Source: Atriophallophorus winterbourni
Taxonomy: Eukaryota; Platyhelminthes; Trematoda; Plagiorchiida; Microphallidae
NCBI GenBank assembly: GCA_013407085.1
Contig: JACCGJ010018160.1
Span: forward strand, 42,553 to 106,552
Reading direction: 5' to 3'
Length of the DNA stretch: 64,000 bases
Shown one piece after another: positions 33,548 through 47,814 of this stretch (within the stretch, counting starts at the first letter, position 1; each line of letters opens with the position of its first letter). The notes under the pieces were generated by a model. It did no database searches, was not told the origin of the DNA, and saw only the letters and a list, made by a program, of their open reading frames with translations. The translations under genes and the position numbers were made by a program.

Positions 33548-36500
33548 CTGTGGGAGTGGGGGATAAAAACAGAAATGAGGCCTGGGTAGGACGTTGCGAT
33601 AGAGAACATTGCCACACTTGCATGCTTGAATTCTTTTTATTTATTAATCACTGTGTTTAAAAATGGAAGGCAACAAAACAACGTAACAAAAGTGAAAAAC
33701 CCTGGTTTCTGTTTAACTTTTTAATTGTACATCTTAAATTAATGATTGCGAGCAGAGTTAACAGAGAACATTTTCAACAATGAACATGAACCGTATTGTT
33801 ATTACTTACTTGCTCTGCGAAAAGTGAATAAATGGCAGGAAAGTGCTTCATATGAACGAATTTCACTCAGCTTAAATGACAAAAATCTCTAAATTACTTG
33901 CTTGTGTTTACATGAACTTTTAGATATACATTGTAAGGAAGTATTCCTCATGGTATACAGACAAGGTTTACTGTTGTTACTGAAGAAAAAGCAAGTAAAC
34001 TATCAACGATTACTGCATATATATACATACATAGGAAAGATTGATAGTAGTAAAGAAAACATCAGAAGAACAGAACGTTGTTGTAAGTTGTAAAAAATCC
34101 ACTGAATGTTCAAGTATCGGCAAACATAATCGATATTGAGAAGTAAAACCAGAACAAAGTCCCAGTGCAATGTGGCATGCGACGGATTCTAGTGCACACC
34201 CGACTGTGTTTAATTCAGACTAAGCCGTGTGTTTCTGTGTAGTGACGAAATCGGACGCAGAAGGGTAATATAGTGCAAAAAACTATGAAACAGATTAACT
34301 TCGATACGTACCACGGATAGTTTGTGATAATTGATTTTTTTAAACCAGCCAATACTATCCAGCGCCTTTTTGCTGATCATGGTTTTGGGTTGAAACGGAT
34401 GAAAACGTTCGAACCCGAAACGATCAAGACTATCGATGACCTTCACCCCCACTGCCTCCGCACATTGACCTGCAAAACAATTGTTTCACCAAATTTCGAA
34501 CAATTATTGAATGAGGAAACAACGAAGATTAATTTCCCTGAAAGTCTAAAACATTGAGGGTGAGCACAGCTAATGTAACAATATGCCAATAATATCCTAC
34601 AAGCGGTGCAGTAACTAAATCATCAAATGTCCGATGAACGGTTTAGTCAATCAAGATTTAATCCACCAAAATACTGACTCGCGATCTGATTAATAGCAAT
34701 GTTTCAAAATAACCCAAATAAGGATATTCAAGTAAATATGTGAGGCTATATGACAGTTTGGTCTGAAACAGTTAGCCAATAAAGCGTGGTTTGATCGTGT
34801 CCAAATTAAAGTTCAGAAGCACAAAATTGACGGATTTTCTCGGCATTTTGATTCACTCGACGAAGCAACTACTAATTGCACGCTATCATCTCGTCTTGAG
34901 TTGGATTCCGTTATAGAGATCGGGGCTCACTGCAACACCTATTACAAGTTCATTAATTTTGATATTACTTCAAACGTAGCCAATACAACAGTCTCACAGC
35001 CGTGTGTGACTTTTGCGTTGAAGTGGATCCATTCAGAGTTTAGTAATAAAAACATCGAAAGACATATATTTGTGATAAATAAATTGATGCACATTGCAAC
35101 CGAATCATTATCTGATACTCCACATAGTCTCACGTGATTCTACAGTTGTTGGCCTCCTTCGGTCGATGTCGACCATGGATGTACATCACAATCGCATGAA
35201 TGTTCATGTTCTACAGCTTTTCGAATGACTAAACAATCCTATTTGGGAGGAACAAACTCTCCCGCAGCGCTGGCAACAATAGTAGGAACTCGGTTGTATT
35301 GCATCAGTTGCACGCAGGCGGCGTGATCTGCGTTCAGCAGCCAAGAGCTGTATCTGCTCCTCCCCAGCTTGCAGACGACGCTTTACACAATGCCTCCAAT
35401 GTGAGTGGCCAAGAGCAAGTTCTTCCCAACTCGCCAGGTCAAGGCCAAGAGCTTTCATATCTCTTTTGCAAACGTCTTTGAACATCAAGCGCGATCTGCC
35501 CAATGGTCGACTTTCTAATTGCAACTCACCAAAGAGTAGATCTTTCGGAATTCGACCATTTTCCATTCTGTAGACATGACCAAGCCATCGCAGGCGGCGC
35601 TGTAGCAATCGGGTGAAAATGTTCTGTAGACCAGCTTTTGAAAGCACATCAGCATTAGTCACTCTGTCCATCCACGATATGTTCAAGATACAACGGATGC
35701 TTCGTAGATGGAAAGCATTCAGGTTCCGTTCGTGTCTTGCGTGGGTGGTCCAGGTTTCACTGCCGAATAGTAAAGCATTTACCGCTGTATACCATCATTT
35801 TGTCTTTACAGTCAGCTTGCAGTTACCCCAAACACGAGAGTTCAATCCAGACAATAACGAATACTTCGCTTTGGGATTTAAAACGAAGCGAAGTTGCGAA
35901 GCGAAGCGAATATTGTTGAATATTCGCTTCGCTATTGCCATGGCGAAGGGCAAAAATAAACTTTGCTAAACATTCGATATACTTCGCTTCGCTTAAAACG
36001 AAGTGCAAGTTAAAACTTCGCCGTAAACCAATATTAGCGAAGTCTTCGCTTAAAGCGAAGAGTGTTCATTTTTGTACTTTAATATTTTAACCCTTTGTCT
36101 ACGGGAACTGTTTTTGATGTTGACACTTGTTGACACTCGACTGGCTCTAAAGACTCCTGCGAAGATCAGATGTCAGACATCGCCAGACAAGTGCACTCCG
36201 ATGGTGACTGAAGGTACCGACGTAAGCTACTGAGCAACCGACTGCTTGTTTAATTGCTATAAGCTAACATTTGAGGTGGTAACTACAGTTACCGTCAGTA
36301 GACAAAGGGTTGTACTTTTTGTACTTTAATATTTTAAATGTATTCGCGTAGGTGTGTGGCCGGACGCGAAGGGCGTGGGTATTTTGATTTGCTTGGGTGC
36401 TTGCCGCCTTGCCTGGGCGTTTGTTTCTTTTGCGTGCGTGGTTGGAGGACTATAAATAGGATGAAAATTTAATTGTCTCATCATGAGCCCCCCGAAGACG

Positions 36501-39500
36501 CACCACAAGTCGGACAAGGACAAAGACTCGGCCTCGGCCAAGAAGTCCAAGAGGAGCCCGACCCTCAAGGTCAAGCTGCCGTCCAAAGACCCGTGGACCC
36601 CCAAGTCCTCCAGAAAGAGGTCTCCGCCGCCGTCAGATGATGATCATGATGACGACTTTCATCACACCACCTACCGGCACAAGCCTACCAGATCACCGAT
36701 CTGGAACTTTTTCAAGAAGGAGGCTGTGAAGAAAGGTGCGAAGGAAAGAGAAGCTCGAGCTTTTTTGCCAAGTCGAGGATTGTGGCCAGTCCATCGCCCG
36801 GCCTCCGGGAACCCCCCAAGGCATAGTCGGCCACATCATGTAGAAGCATCCGGACGTTTCTAAGCAGTTTCTGAACCAGAAGGTCAAGTTCGAGACTGAA
36901 AAGATTAGTTAGACTCAGTTTGACGCAACCTTCGCTATACTTCGTTTAAATTTTGCTATACTTCGCAATAACTCGCCATATACTTTGTTATAGATCGCTT
37001 AGTACTTCCAAATACTGTGCATGAACATCGTTATACTTTGCAATAGTTTGTTGGAAATGTAGCTCAACTGTTAATGGTCACATATTTTCCGATGGATTAT
37101 AATTGATTCTCGTTATTCGCCATACTTCGCTATAATATACGCTAATCTTCGCCATACTTCGATATTATTCGCTATACTTCGATATATTATTTTCTATTCT
37201 TAGATGTAGTATTGCTATACTTTGATATAGTATTGCTATACTTCGAAATAGTAGTTCAATTTTTGCAACCATGGACCCCCTGGAACCTAATACAAAATAC
37301 TCAACCTGTCTTATTTTCTTTTAGGATGGTCTACGCCATCCCGGCTACCTCGGCCTCATCAAAGAGGGTCTTCACGGAAGCTGCACTTGTGACCAAGCCC
37401 ACCCGGAGCCTTCTGAACAACGAGAGGGTCTAGGAGCTCGTCTACATTCATGAAAATTACGAGAGAGTGCTCCCCTACATGAAGAGGATGAAGCTCCGCA
37501 TCCAGGAGTTCACCAATGGCGAAGGTACCAGCACTCAGAGTCAGCAGCAGCTCAAAGACCAGGATGACCCTGAGGCCAACCTTGAGGATGTCGAGTTTGT
37601 CGACACCCAGGAGCTCACGGCGGGGGCCTACTACCCTCTGACTGGAGGCAGCCGGACCAGTTCCGGCACCAGGTCCAGGACCAGAACCCCGGTCTCACAG
37701 ACCGAGTCAGAGGAGGAGCCTAATTGCCTTTGAGATGAAGGTTTTGTATATTTCCAATGCCAAAGCTCATGAAAAAGTCCTCCCTTGTCAAATAAAAGTT
37801 CTCTCATGGTCAAAAAATAATTTATTGCGGAATTCGTTTTATTTCAGCGAAGAATAACGAATTTAAACGAATATTAGCGATTTAGAGCAATTTATAGCAA
37901 GGTTTTTTGTCGCAAACGAAGTTTTTGGGGGACATCTAAGTTGAGCGAAGATTATTCGCTAATATTCGTTATGGCGAAGTGCGAAGCTTCGCTTCGCTTC
38001 GCCACTGCGAAGGGCAGTTGAGGCACTTCGAAAATTCGCTTCGCACTTCGCTTCGCTCCAAAAAAGTGACATTCCTTATTGTCTGGTTCAATCGGGACAG
38101 AATGACAGATGCTCTGCCAATCCGCTTATCAATATCCGTGTCTACCGAGAGGTTATCCGCAATGGTTGAACCAAGGTATGTGAAATGATGTACTGATTCA
38201 AGCTGACAGTTTCCAACGGTGATGATGGGAGGTAATACAGTCCCTTGACCTATACAGTAATATTGCTGAATAACAATCGCTTCGAAAACGTTCAAAGCTA
38301 TATGAAACACCTATTTGATCGACAGCGTTTGTACGATGCCAGCATGAACTGCGTTCAGCAGCTCAAAGCAGTGTTTAGACCTACTAGCTATAAGATATCG
38401 AATGACACTGTGCATCCAAAGTGGGCGGTCAAGAGGTCGTTGGAGAAGAGAAAGTAGAAGGACAAATCTTTATCCGAAGCTCCGTTAAAACGCTTTGGAG
38501 ATTACATCCATTTAAGACGGCAATTCATTGGAATTAGGAGCAGTAATTTCAAGCCATTTATCTCGTTACAAAACAACTATTGCTTAAAATCATTCATGCA
38601 TAAAACAGTTTGGAACACAATGAAGCTCACAACGCTCAGGTCGTACAAGTTCAAGGTGAAATGGGCGGATACGGTGTTTCGCAAGAGCTTTAGGGTTAAT
38701 CGAGAGTTTGGGCGATGTTCACTGGCCAGTTTTCTTATTGTTTACTGCTGCAGTATTTATACGCCACCCAGTTTCCGGCTGCCAACACTCACCACAAGGA
38801 GACAGCAAACTTACGTTCAGCGAGCCTTCGATCAGTGGAAAAGCTGTAAACAAATTTTGACTTCGTAGGCAAAACAAATGATTGGTCAAAATGCTCATTT
38901 GCATGCACTTACATCACACAAACTCCATTGTTCACTTTTAACCTCTTCCAAGCCGAATGTTGATGACAGCGTGGTCAATTAGAAGCTAGATCAATAAATT
39001 AAACTGAGAAACCCATGTGATTAACAGTCAAATCTAGCTGAAACCCACCTTCGATTCAGGATGTTTTTCAGAAAAAATACTAAAAACACAATGTACCAAG
39101 ATACGAATGAAATTCTGTTATTAATTTCTAAGTCACCATTCAAGAAACAGCTACCGAATTAGCTAGCCTAAGATTGATAGCACGGGTCTGTTTTTGCTTA
39201 ATCCGACTCGCTTACATTCGAAATTTGTTTGCCAGTACCAAAGGAATTCCCTTCTTGCATAAACTTTAATCACTAGAACGAGATCATTACACCAAGGTGA
39301 CCAGTATGCTGACATTGCAATCATATTGGGCGCCAACTGTCAGATCACTTCGTAAGCAACGCTTGATAAATCTATATGCTCAACGCGATAATGACATATT
39401 TTAAATCTCCTTAACAACGCAAAGTAAAGAAAAACAATTAATTGAGTAGACGAATAGAGAAGAATTATATGTAACAGTACCTATTAAGCATACCTAGTAG

Positions 39501-42500
39501 GACATCTTCGGGGCCTCCTATTTCATTTCCAGCACACATTGTATTGTTGAGCAAACCTTGATTGATCAAATTCAGGGCGCTTCGCGAGAGAACGTAGCCT
39601 CCTCCACCAGACATGTAACCTTGTTTCACAAATGGCTAAAACAAATGCGAACACAACAGTTGAGAAGAACAATAGTTGAAACGTGTAAGTAAAAACTGGA
39701 ATTTCGAATATAATCGAGTGAATATTCTTCTTTTCGGTCAAGCAAGTATACAACGTGACGTGATTAGAGTGATACAACACCGGATCATTGCGCTTTGGTT
39801 GCTCTATACACATTCACTATAAGAAGACATGGATGAGCACATGTTCAACCTAGCTATTTCATATACAGTTGTGGAGATATGTGATCTCAAAATAGAGTGT
39901 CAGCACACGACATTGAATGGCGTTCAAAACAGAGGTTTGAAGATACCCGACAGATACTCTTTTAACTTCATGCTTGGCTATGCATAACCGGCTTCACTTA
40001 GGCGTTGAACTGTTATATGCAATGAACATTTTTTCATTTAAATGAGGCTAACACCGGGAATTTTAAGATCTGAATTTCCGAAATGTTCAAAGAAACTGCA
40101 GAAAGTTAACTTGACGGAAATGTGATTAGCAAACGTAATCTCATTAAAAGAAGACATGCCATGTAACACGCAGATAATGTTTCGACGACTACTCCAAAAT
40201 TAAACTTTTCTCCTTACATCTCATCAATTTTCATATTAAAGTATTACGTGGATACACGTTTTTAAGTTATCTGAATGCTTTAATATAATTAAACTAATTG
40301 CGATTTGATTCCAACTCGCAGTTAGTGTAAATGTATCACCATTCATGCGTTATAAAATTTAATCGAGAAAGATCACGCGCCTTCACCAACTACCCTCCGG
40401 GTAATGAAAATAAGGTTACAAGAGCCAGACAAACATTTAATCGATAAGTTCATACCCGGATCATTGTCCAATCACGTTTGTTGCTCCATGGGCAATCATT
40501 TGTGTGGTGCGCTGCACGCGCGATTAGCAAATCGTAAGGAATGGCGTGACGAGCTAACGAGAATGTGGGATAGGGTGATCATCTTGCAATGAGAGACCGT
40601 ACGATTTTACGAGGATGGTGAGCAATTTTCACTTTTCCACATAAGGTGGGTCCACGTCAGAATCCCAGAGCAGTGGAATATTGGTTCCCAATCTTGATTC
40701 CCACCTTACCCACCTTTGTGATAAAAAATAACTGTGACGGACTGGTACCCTGTTCAGTAAGTGAAATTTTGTCATCTCTACTGTTTTGTGTTCGAGAAAC
40801 CGAATACAAGCACAATCCACATGGCTCCCAACGATGTGAATAGGAATAACCAAAACACAGGCGGTAAAATCAGCCATCCACACAAGTTGCAAATTGAAAC
40901 AAAGTTACGATGGCCAGCAATTATTCGTTATAAACACGTGTTTATCCAGCGTTTGGTGGAGAATAAGATATTTGTGTTTGTGACAACTCATCCGCGCCAA
41001 GGCCATCGAAATATTAACAAAGCTCATCACGACGGTCATAGTTGAATTCCTTTCGGGGTCATCCGGTCAGTGAGCAGCACTGTTCAGTGGTGTGTGCACA
41101 AGCAGTGGATCTGTCGAGCGATCGATGATGAATACCGTGAGCGCGACAAAAAGCGGTGTTCACTAATAAGAGCAAAATCAGAATTGAATCCGGCGTTACG
41201 CTTCGGTAGTTGATCGCACGATGTTGAATATATAACCAGTCGATGGTGAAGAATAAGATATTCCCGATGACGTTAATCCCTTTGAGTACTTGACGAGTAT
41301 TAAGAGCGTTGCACGCGTAGATCCAATATGGGAAAATCACTAGAAATCTGAATTTTCTCGTATTAACGAATCCCGCTACGAGAGTGGTATATCCAGAAAG
41401 CTGACTTCGAATGGAGTCCAACAAGGTATAATATATCCACGTAAATGTAAGTGTAAGAACAGTATATCGTGATAATCAGGAGCTCAAAATAAAGCGACCG
41501 CACGGCACGTATTCTCTTACTCGTTGCAAAGTGATTTCAATCATGATTATGGAAAGGGAACCGTTTTTGTTAAATCCAGAGTCCCCGCCGGACGACAAAT
41601 GTTCCTACATCAAATTTTATTTCAAAAGATGAAGTCACACATTCAAGAAGCCATTGACAAAATACTCCAATAAATGTTGTTCACGCCGGTGCATGCTTTC
41701 GCTTGAGTGGTTTAATTTGGCCGACATTGATTATGTGCCAAGCAATGACAGATTTCACGACATTTAACGAAATATCGATAAAACCAGAACAGTCGTTGTT
41801 TGAGAGAGTTGCGCGGTGCCAGTAATTTTGGACATCGAATTAAGGCTTTAAATTAGGTTACTCTGAATAAACTAACTATTACTGTAAAGAGAAAAAACAC
41901 TTTCAAACTGATTGGTAAAACAGGTTGCGTGAAGAAAAGACAGCGCTGAACCTGCAATCACAGTGCGATGCGCGATATTTCAACATCGCGGTTTGTTGTA
42001 AGAACCTTAATTAGCCGTGGCGTCATCTCGATTATACCTTTTCCACAGCTTCAAAGTGCAATCAAACGGATCACATTGTCTCCACCTGATAATGTCGAAC
42101 AGACAGAAACCACATGTGGAATGAAAATGCAGAAGGTGTAAGTAACAAAATTCTTCGGTAAACACAGTACGTTTGACCATTTAATCCCAGTAGTCAGATT
42201 TGTTCAAAAGTGTGACGGAGCTATGGCCAACAGCTATAACTGAATCCCCGAGATAACATTTCGTGGACATGTACGTCAGAAGTCTGGGTCAGTGAAACCA
42301 ACTTTAATGCACTTGCGCAGACTTAGACATAAACTGAAGAGTAGTCGAACATATTGTAGGAGCTCTCACTTCACCAGCAATATATAAAGTCAAAAATAGC
42401 TCTTGCCTTAGACATAATAGGTAAAAAAATACGTTTTTCATTAGGCATCTCTGCCAAATCACATTCGCGTTCAAACTTTAGTTTCCACCTCATGTCTAAC

Positions 42501-45500
42501 AGGAAAACTATTGGTATTTTTACTCACAACATGTGATGTTAGTCTGCGGCGGTTGTTTCCCGAATTGTCATTCTTCAAACATGGTTTGTGTGGGATAAAG
42601 GAAGCGGATAAAATCCCAAAATATATTTCATGGCATCTGACAGAGCAACCTGCATTCAACAGATGAATAATTTAGTGTCCACATTACTCGAAGCCTTGAG
42701 CCACAATTTAATTGAATAGCATCCGTACATGTTTTTAACAATACAAGCATTGAGTAACAAAGTGAACAATATGTTAAAATACTACCTCCATTGACTCCGT
42801 GGGAGTCCGGCCAGTAACCTCACCTTGAAAACTCGTATCGTATTATACTGTATAGGGCAACTAAATGTGACTTATATATCGTTTGAATTCGAGTTGTAAA
42901 AAGCTAAACAAATGTTTTTCCTTTTCTAAAGAATATTTTCAAACTGTCGAGGTTCTGCAAAGGCAAGAACCACGCGAACTCACCCGAAATCTGCGACCCA
43001 TTATGAACGGATCCTCGGGATTTTGATGGCTGAGCAATTCTCGTAAATTTTCCACAATCACAAAAGTATCATCGTCGGCTTTCAGAAAGAAATCGTAGTC
43101 GTGCAGTTGCGCGGCTGCATGGTGAATAGCGAAAATTGTCTTGGACCAAAGTTGATCCCGGCCCTCTTCGTTGACCGCCACTAAATCAGAAGACATGGGA
43201 GGATGTACCAGAAATAACTCGAGCAAGTCAATTGAAAATTAAAAACAAATATACTAGATAAGTTATGCAATTATAATATGCACTGTCATGATCAAAACTT
43301 TTGTTTCTAATTAAGAACGATAAAATGGTAGATAATTTATATCGTCTGCTCTCAACGGTAAGATCAACTTGAAGGAAGGTAATTTGGAAATAGTAGAACC
43401 TACCATTAGAAGCGAGTTTCTAAGCAAACGCTAATTTCATTTAGTTGTAACAGACATATGAATAGAATACCGTTTACACTAATCGAAAAGACATGACTTC
43501 TCGCATATTCAGTAGCAACGGTGCTTCACATTCCGCAAACTAGGTTTACACATTGCTCCTCCTTCAAGTAATCATGTTCAAAGTGGAAACGAATGAAAAT
43601 TGTGGAACCCCTATAAGTCAAAACATGTACACGCTTATGATAAGCAACTGGATAATCAAAAATTCTTAGATACAGCCATTAGCGTATCTGATTGCTATTT
43701 TAAAGCACGGAATGACAAGCAACCACTAAGTGAGCGTACGATCTAAGCGGCACAAAGTTGAACCGATTCAAAACAACAATTCTTTGGTTATCGTGGTGTG
43801 ACAACAAGAATTTAGTAAAAAACATTTGGCAAATAACAACAATTTACGGAAATATAAGAGAGGCAAATACTTGATCCCAGTACAACAGTGATGGCACCCC
43901 ATTTCAAAAGAGAAACCAATCCGAATAAAAATAGCAATTCAGCACAGAAATCTATTATATATTTACTTGTTATTATGCGGAATATAGCGGCAGGTGCACT
44001 TGCTGGTATTTTAAAATACCAGCGACCGGTCGGCTGGGTGCACTCATCATCAAGGTCACATGAATTTCACCCGTGATCACACGGTCGATGGTGAGTGTGG
44101 AGAGAAAAAAACTCTATCGCATGGATGCACGGATTTGGAATCGTGCAGTACAACGTGCTGTGCGGTTACACCGTGCAAAATTGATTGGTCAGAGGCAGTG
44201 AGCTGCATGCTGAAACAGGTTGGAGTCTCACTACTATATCCCGTTGTTCTTTCTTCCTGATATCTGTCTAGGCTTGGGCAAACTGACAGTAACTTAACCC
44301 ACGTGCAGTCTCTGACTGTGCGGCACTTTGCCTGGATCAGTCTTGTGCTTTCATTCCATACCATACCATACATCTATCGCACGGCTTGTCTAGAACATAG
44401 TTTCAGCATTGGTCCATGTGAAGGATAAAAGAAACATTGATATTATCGTCTGATTCCAGTTGAATCACAAACAAGCAATATATATATGTAGATGCATAGC
44501 GAATGGAGTGGAGTATCTTAGTCTATAATCAAACACAACGCTTAAATTTCTGTTTGTTTCAGGACAGAAAAACAAATTCATGAAAATTATAAAATGACCG
44601 CGGTTCTTTATCCCTGTATTATGCATCGCGCAATAGCATTAAAGTAGACAATGAAAATCTTAAGGTGAGAAGTGTTGGGCAAATATCGGAATACCGGCAA
44701 CACTGAAATCTGAGGTATTTACACGGGAAGTTCAAAAGTATGACTGGCAAAGTAAGATTTTGTGTCTACAAGAGATAGGCTGCTTGAAGCTAAACACTTG
44801 AATGGAGCAGCCAAGAGATATCGGTGGACTATTTTCTACACATCACATGAAAGGAGATTCAATCAATAGATCATAACCAAGCTCAGACTGTGACCAAGCT
44901 CTCTGGTGTGTACAAAACTGAAAACTCTCAAGTTTCCTGGGACAAAGGATTGAAGATCAAACTTGAATCTCTTCACTAAAATGACAAATGCTGAGACAGT
45001 TGGGCGTTCACCAAACTTTGAAGTTTCTGGTGCCTTAAAATCTATAGATCTAAATATCGTCAATTGAAAAGTTGTAGAGCATGAACTTGCCATGCATTTC
45101 CGTGGTTGACATCGACCGAAGGAGGCCATCGACAAAAATAACAAAAAATATGTCAAGAGACCGCATAGACGGTGAAAAGAATTTGTTCCTGATACTAACA
45201 GGTGGAGTCTACTCAAACGGGTGCGTGATAGCTTATTTTCGTGTTTCATAAAATGGTAAATGGTATAAAACACTTGCGTAGTAAATCTATTAATTTAGGA
45301 CAGCAAAACCTAGATCAGCAAAACAATACTCGAGCGGATGATGAATGCTTTTCATTTCGTGAGCATGTGCTGCATTTCGAAAATATTGTGGATGCAAGAG
45401 TACCAAACGCAAAATTGCTTGTTAAAACTGGCATACAAAACATGTTCAGGCTAATGCAACAACGGCATTCAAGCTGACTGGTCCTAAATATGGAATCAAA

Positions 45501-47715
45501 ACGGTCGTATTAGAAAGGATATAATTTGGGAAACCAAGTTTCGGTCAAACCACACATGCCAAAAAGGGTTGTAATAGCGATCTAAGAAATCTCGACATGG
45601 ACCCTCCGACGAGAAAATGAACTAGCGCTAGAAAGCTCGAATTTCAGACAGTGTGAAACACATTCAAATTTGCGAATAGATTGTGTCTTATTGTAGCGTT
45701 TGGGAGTAGAGAGAAGACAGGACTCATTGCGAAGGTCATTTCAGGTGAACGATTGGAAGCGGGCGCACATCTGGCTAATTATGACATATCTGTTCATCGG
45801 TTCAACGATAACCATGTCACACCCGCGCTGCACGCCAGCATATCGATCCATCCCTGATGTCAACCTGTCCAACGCTAATCCCGTTCACCCACGAATCCCA
45901 CAGGAAAAGAGAAGCTGATTGGTCAAAGGCATTTATTACGCACAAGACAAATAACGAAACACGCTTATCTTATATAGGCAAACAATCACAACGTTGGTCC
46001 TCAACATGTCTGTCCCGGTTATCATTTCTATTTGATTTGTCAGTCACGGGGGCACTGGATAATCGATGCTGATCAAACCGGTACCCCATGTCGCTGCGGA
46101 TGGAGCAACAGAGTTCGTCACTACCGATTCGGAATTCGTTGTCAAGAGAAGCGTGTTAAAGTGTGCTTGAGATGGTAATCTATGGTTTACATACATTAAA
46201 AGAGGATAACACAGCCTGACCGTGTTCGTATAGTAGTAACTAGCATGGAGATCATTATTTGTAATATAAACTCAAGGCTTTTTAAGGTTTCGTGTACACT
46301 AGCACCATTGGGTAGAGCACATTGGTTCAAACTTAGAATCAATGAGTAATTACTGGTCAAGCTCTCAAGACGCTTATGGATAACCAATCTAATGTGTTTC
46401 TCACACCTCAAGCACTAACACTTCACGTGTGGGCAACACACTAGCTAAAATTGACACAGCTGTAATTCATTTGATTGATCTCTACCTAATGGAAGTGTAC
46501 CTACCAAGAAATACAGTTGCAGTGCTTGATGGTTGGTTAATTTGAGCAGCTTGCTCACTGCTTCGAAATTTGTTTGTTGTTATTGTTGGATTCTTTCGGT
46601 CGATGTCGACCAAGGATGTAGTTCACAATCGCATGATTTTTTCACGTTCACATAGCTTTTAAAACGACTAAACAGTCCGATTCGGGAGTGACAATCTGTC
46701 CTGCAGCGCTCAAAGCGATAGACAGCACTCGGTCGATCGGCGTCAGTTGCACGCCGTTTGCGTGATCTGCGTTCAGCAGCCAAGAGCTATCTGTTCTTTC
46801 CAAACTTGATCATCATCATCATCAGAGACAGTATTACAGCGGTAACATGTAACATACAAACATGACAGAAATTAAAAGATTAAAAGATTAGGAAGGGTGG
46901 GATTCAAATGGCTACAGATTCTATAGCAGAGTATATACAAACAAACTGGGATGAAATGGCCGAGATTGAACATGCCGCTTTACACAGTGCCTCCAAAGTA
47001 AGCGGTTAAGAGCAAGTTGTTTTCAACTCGTAGGGCCAGAGCCAAGAGCTTTCATATCGCTTTCGCGAACGTTTTTGTACCGCAAGTGCGATTTGCCCAA
47101 ATAATCAACTTGCTCATTTCAACTTAGCACAAAGTAGAGTGTCTAAAGCACACCCGAGGTTATTGATAAGGTTAAAATCGGCAAAGGTATGAAAAGGCGC
47201 CGTCTCCACATACCAACTGACGGTAGTGATCGATCCTCCTGACTGCTGATGAACACGTGCCCGTTACATCGAGACGCCCAGGTGTCTCGCACAGCCACGG
47301 CCTTGGTGCTATGGGAAGATGGATTGGTCAGGATTAAACACATCACCCGGACTTGCTTGGCCAAACTGATGGCGACCGCAGCCTCCGATGGATCGTGAAT
47401 CACTGAAAATGTTTTTCGGAAATTTGTGAAAAAATATTGCGGATTCGCGTATAGTTGTTCAATATTAACATCAATACCGTTTAGTAAATGGCTAACTTAA
47501 TGCAGGAGGAAAAATGAACAGTTTGAATTCAGTGAACACCGTGATCTAAATCTTCCAAATATATTATTTACAAATGATGGGTCTTCCGAACAGGCATGAA
47601 ATTGCAGGATTACATTGATAAACAGCATTCCAAGCACATCTCTTAGGGAAGCGAACATGATCACAATAACGATAAAACAAAAGCAATGAGAACATACGAG
47701 GGTTCAATGAAAATC

Positions 47716-47814
<99 letters not shown>

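Larger units (their letters stand above)
35848..38085 (+). mobile_element. Non-autonomous hAT DNA transposon
   Basis: 2238 bp with terminal inverted repeats CAGACAATAA (35848-35857, inverted at 38076-38085) and an exact 8-bp target duplication GTTCAATC (35840-35847 and 38086-38093), the hAT hallmark. Dense GCGAAG/CTTCGC words fill both subterminal regions (about 35866-36055 and 37850-38060), as expected of transposase-binding repeats. It holds BED-finger and dimerisation exons but no catalytic core. Nested in an RTE copy and itself carrying a MITE. Confidence 0.95.
35150..38262 (-). mobile_element. RTE-like LINE split by a hAT insertion
   Basis: Minus strand: 38262-38094 reads [23 protein letters not shown] and [13 protein letters not shown]. 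After removal of 35848-38085 plus one GTTCAATC copy it continues [14 protein letters not shown], then [18 protein letters not shown] (35686 on), [20 protein letters not shown] and the FSHSKSC end, with the 3'-UTR word at 35150-35200. The continuity across the insertion confirms both elements. 5'-truncated, lying in an intron of gene copy 2. Confidence 0.9.

Noticed and set aside
33439..33660. Plus-strand ORF with Cys/His residues ([11 protein letters not shown])
   Set aside because: It is the antisense shadow of the C1GALT1 terminal exon at 33374-33547.
36930..37260. CTTCG/TATA-rich tract as a possible CRISPR-like or satellite array
   Set aside because: Repeats are irregular with no constant spacing; they belong to the hAT element and are probably an intron remnant.
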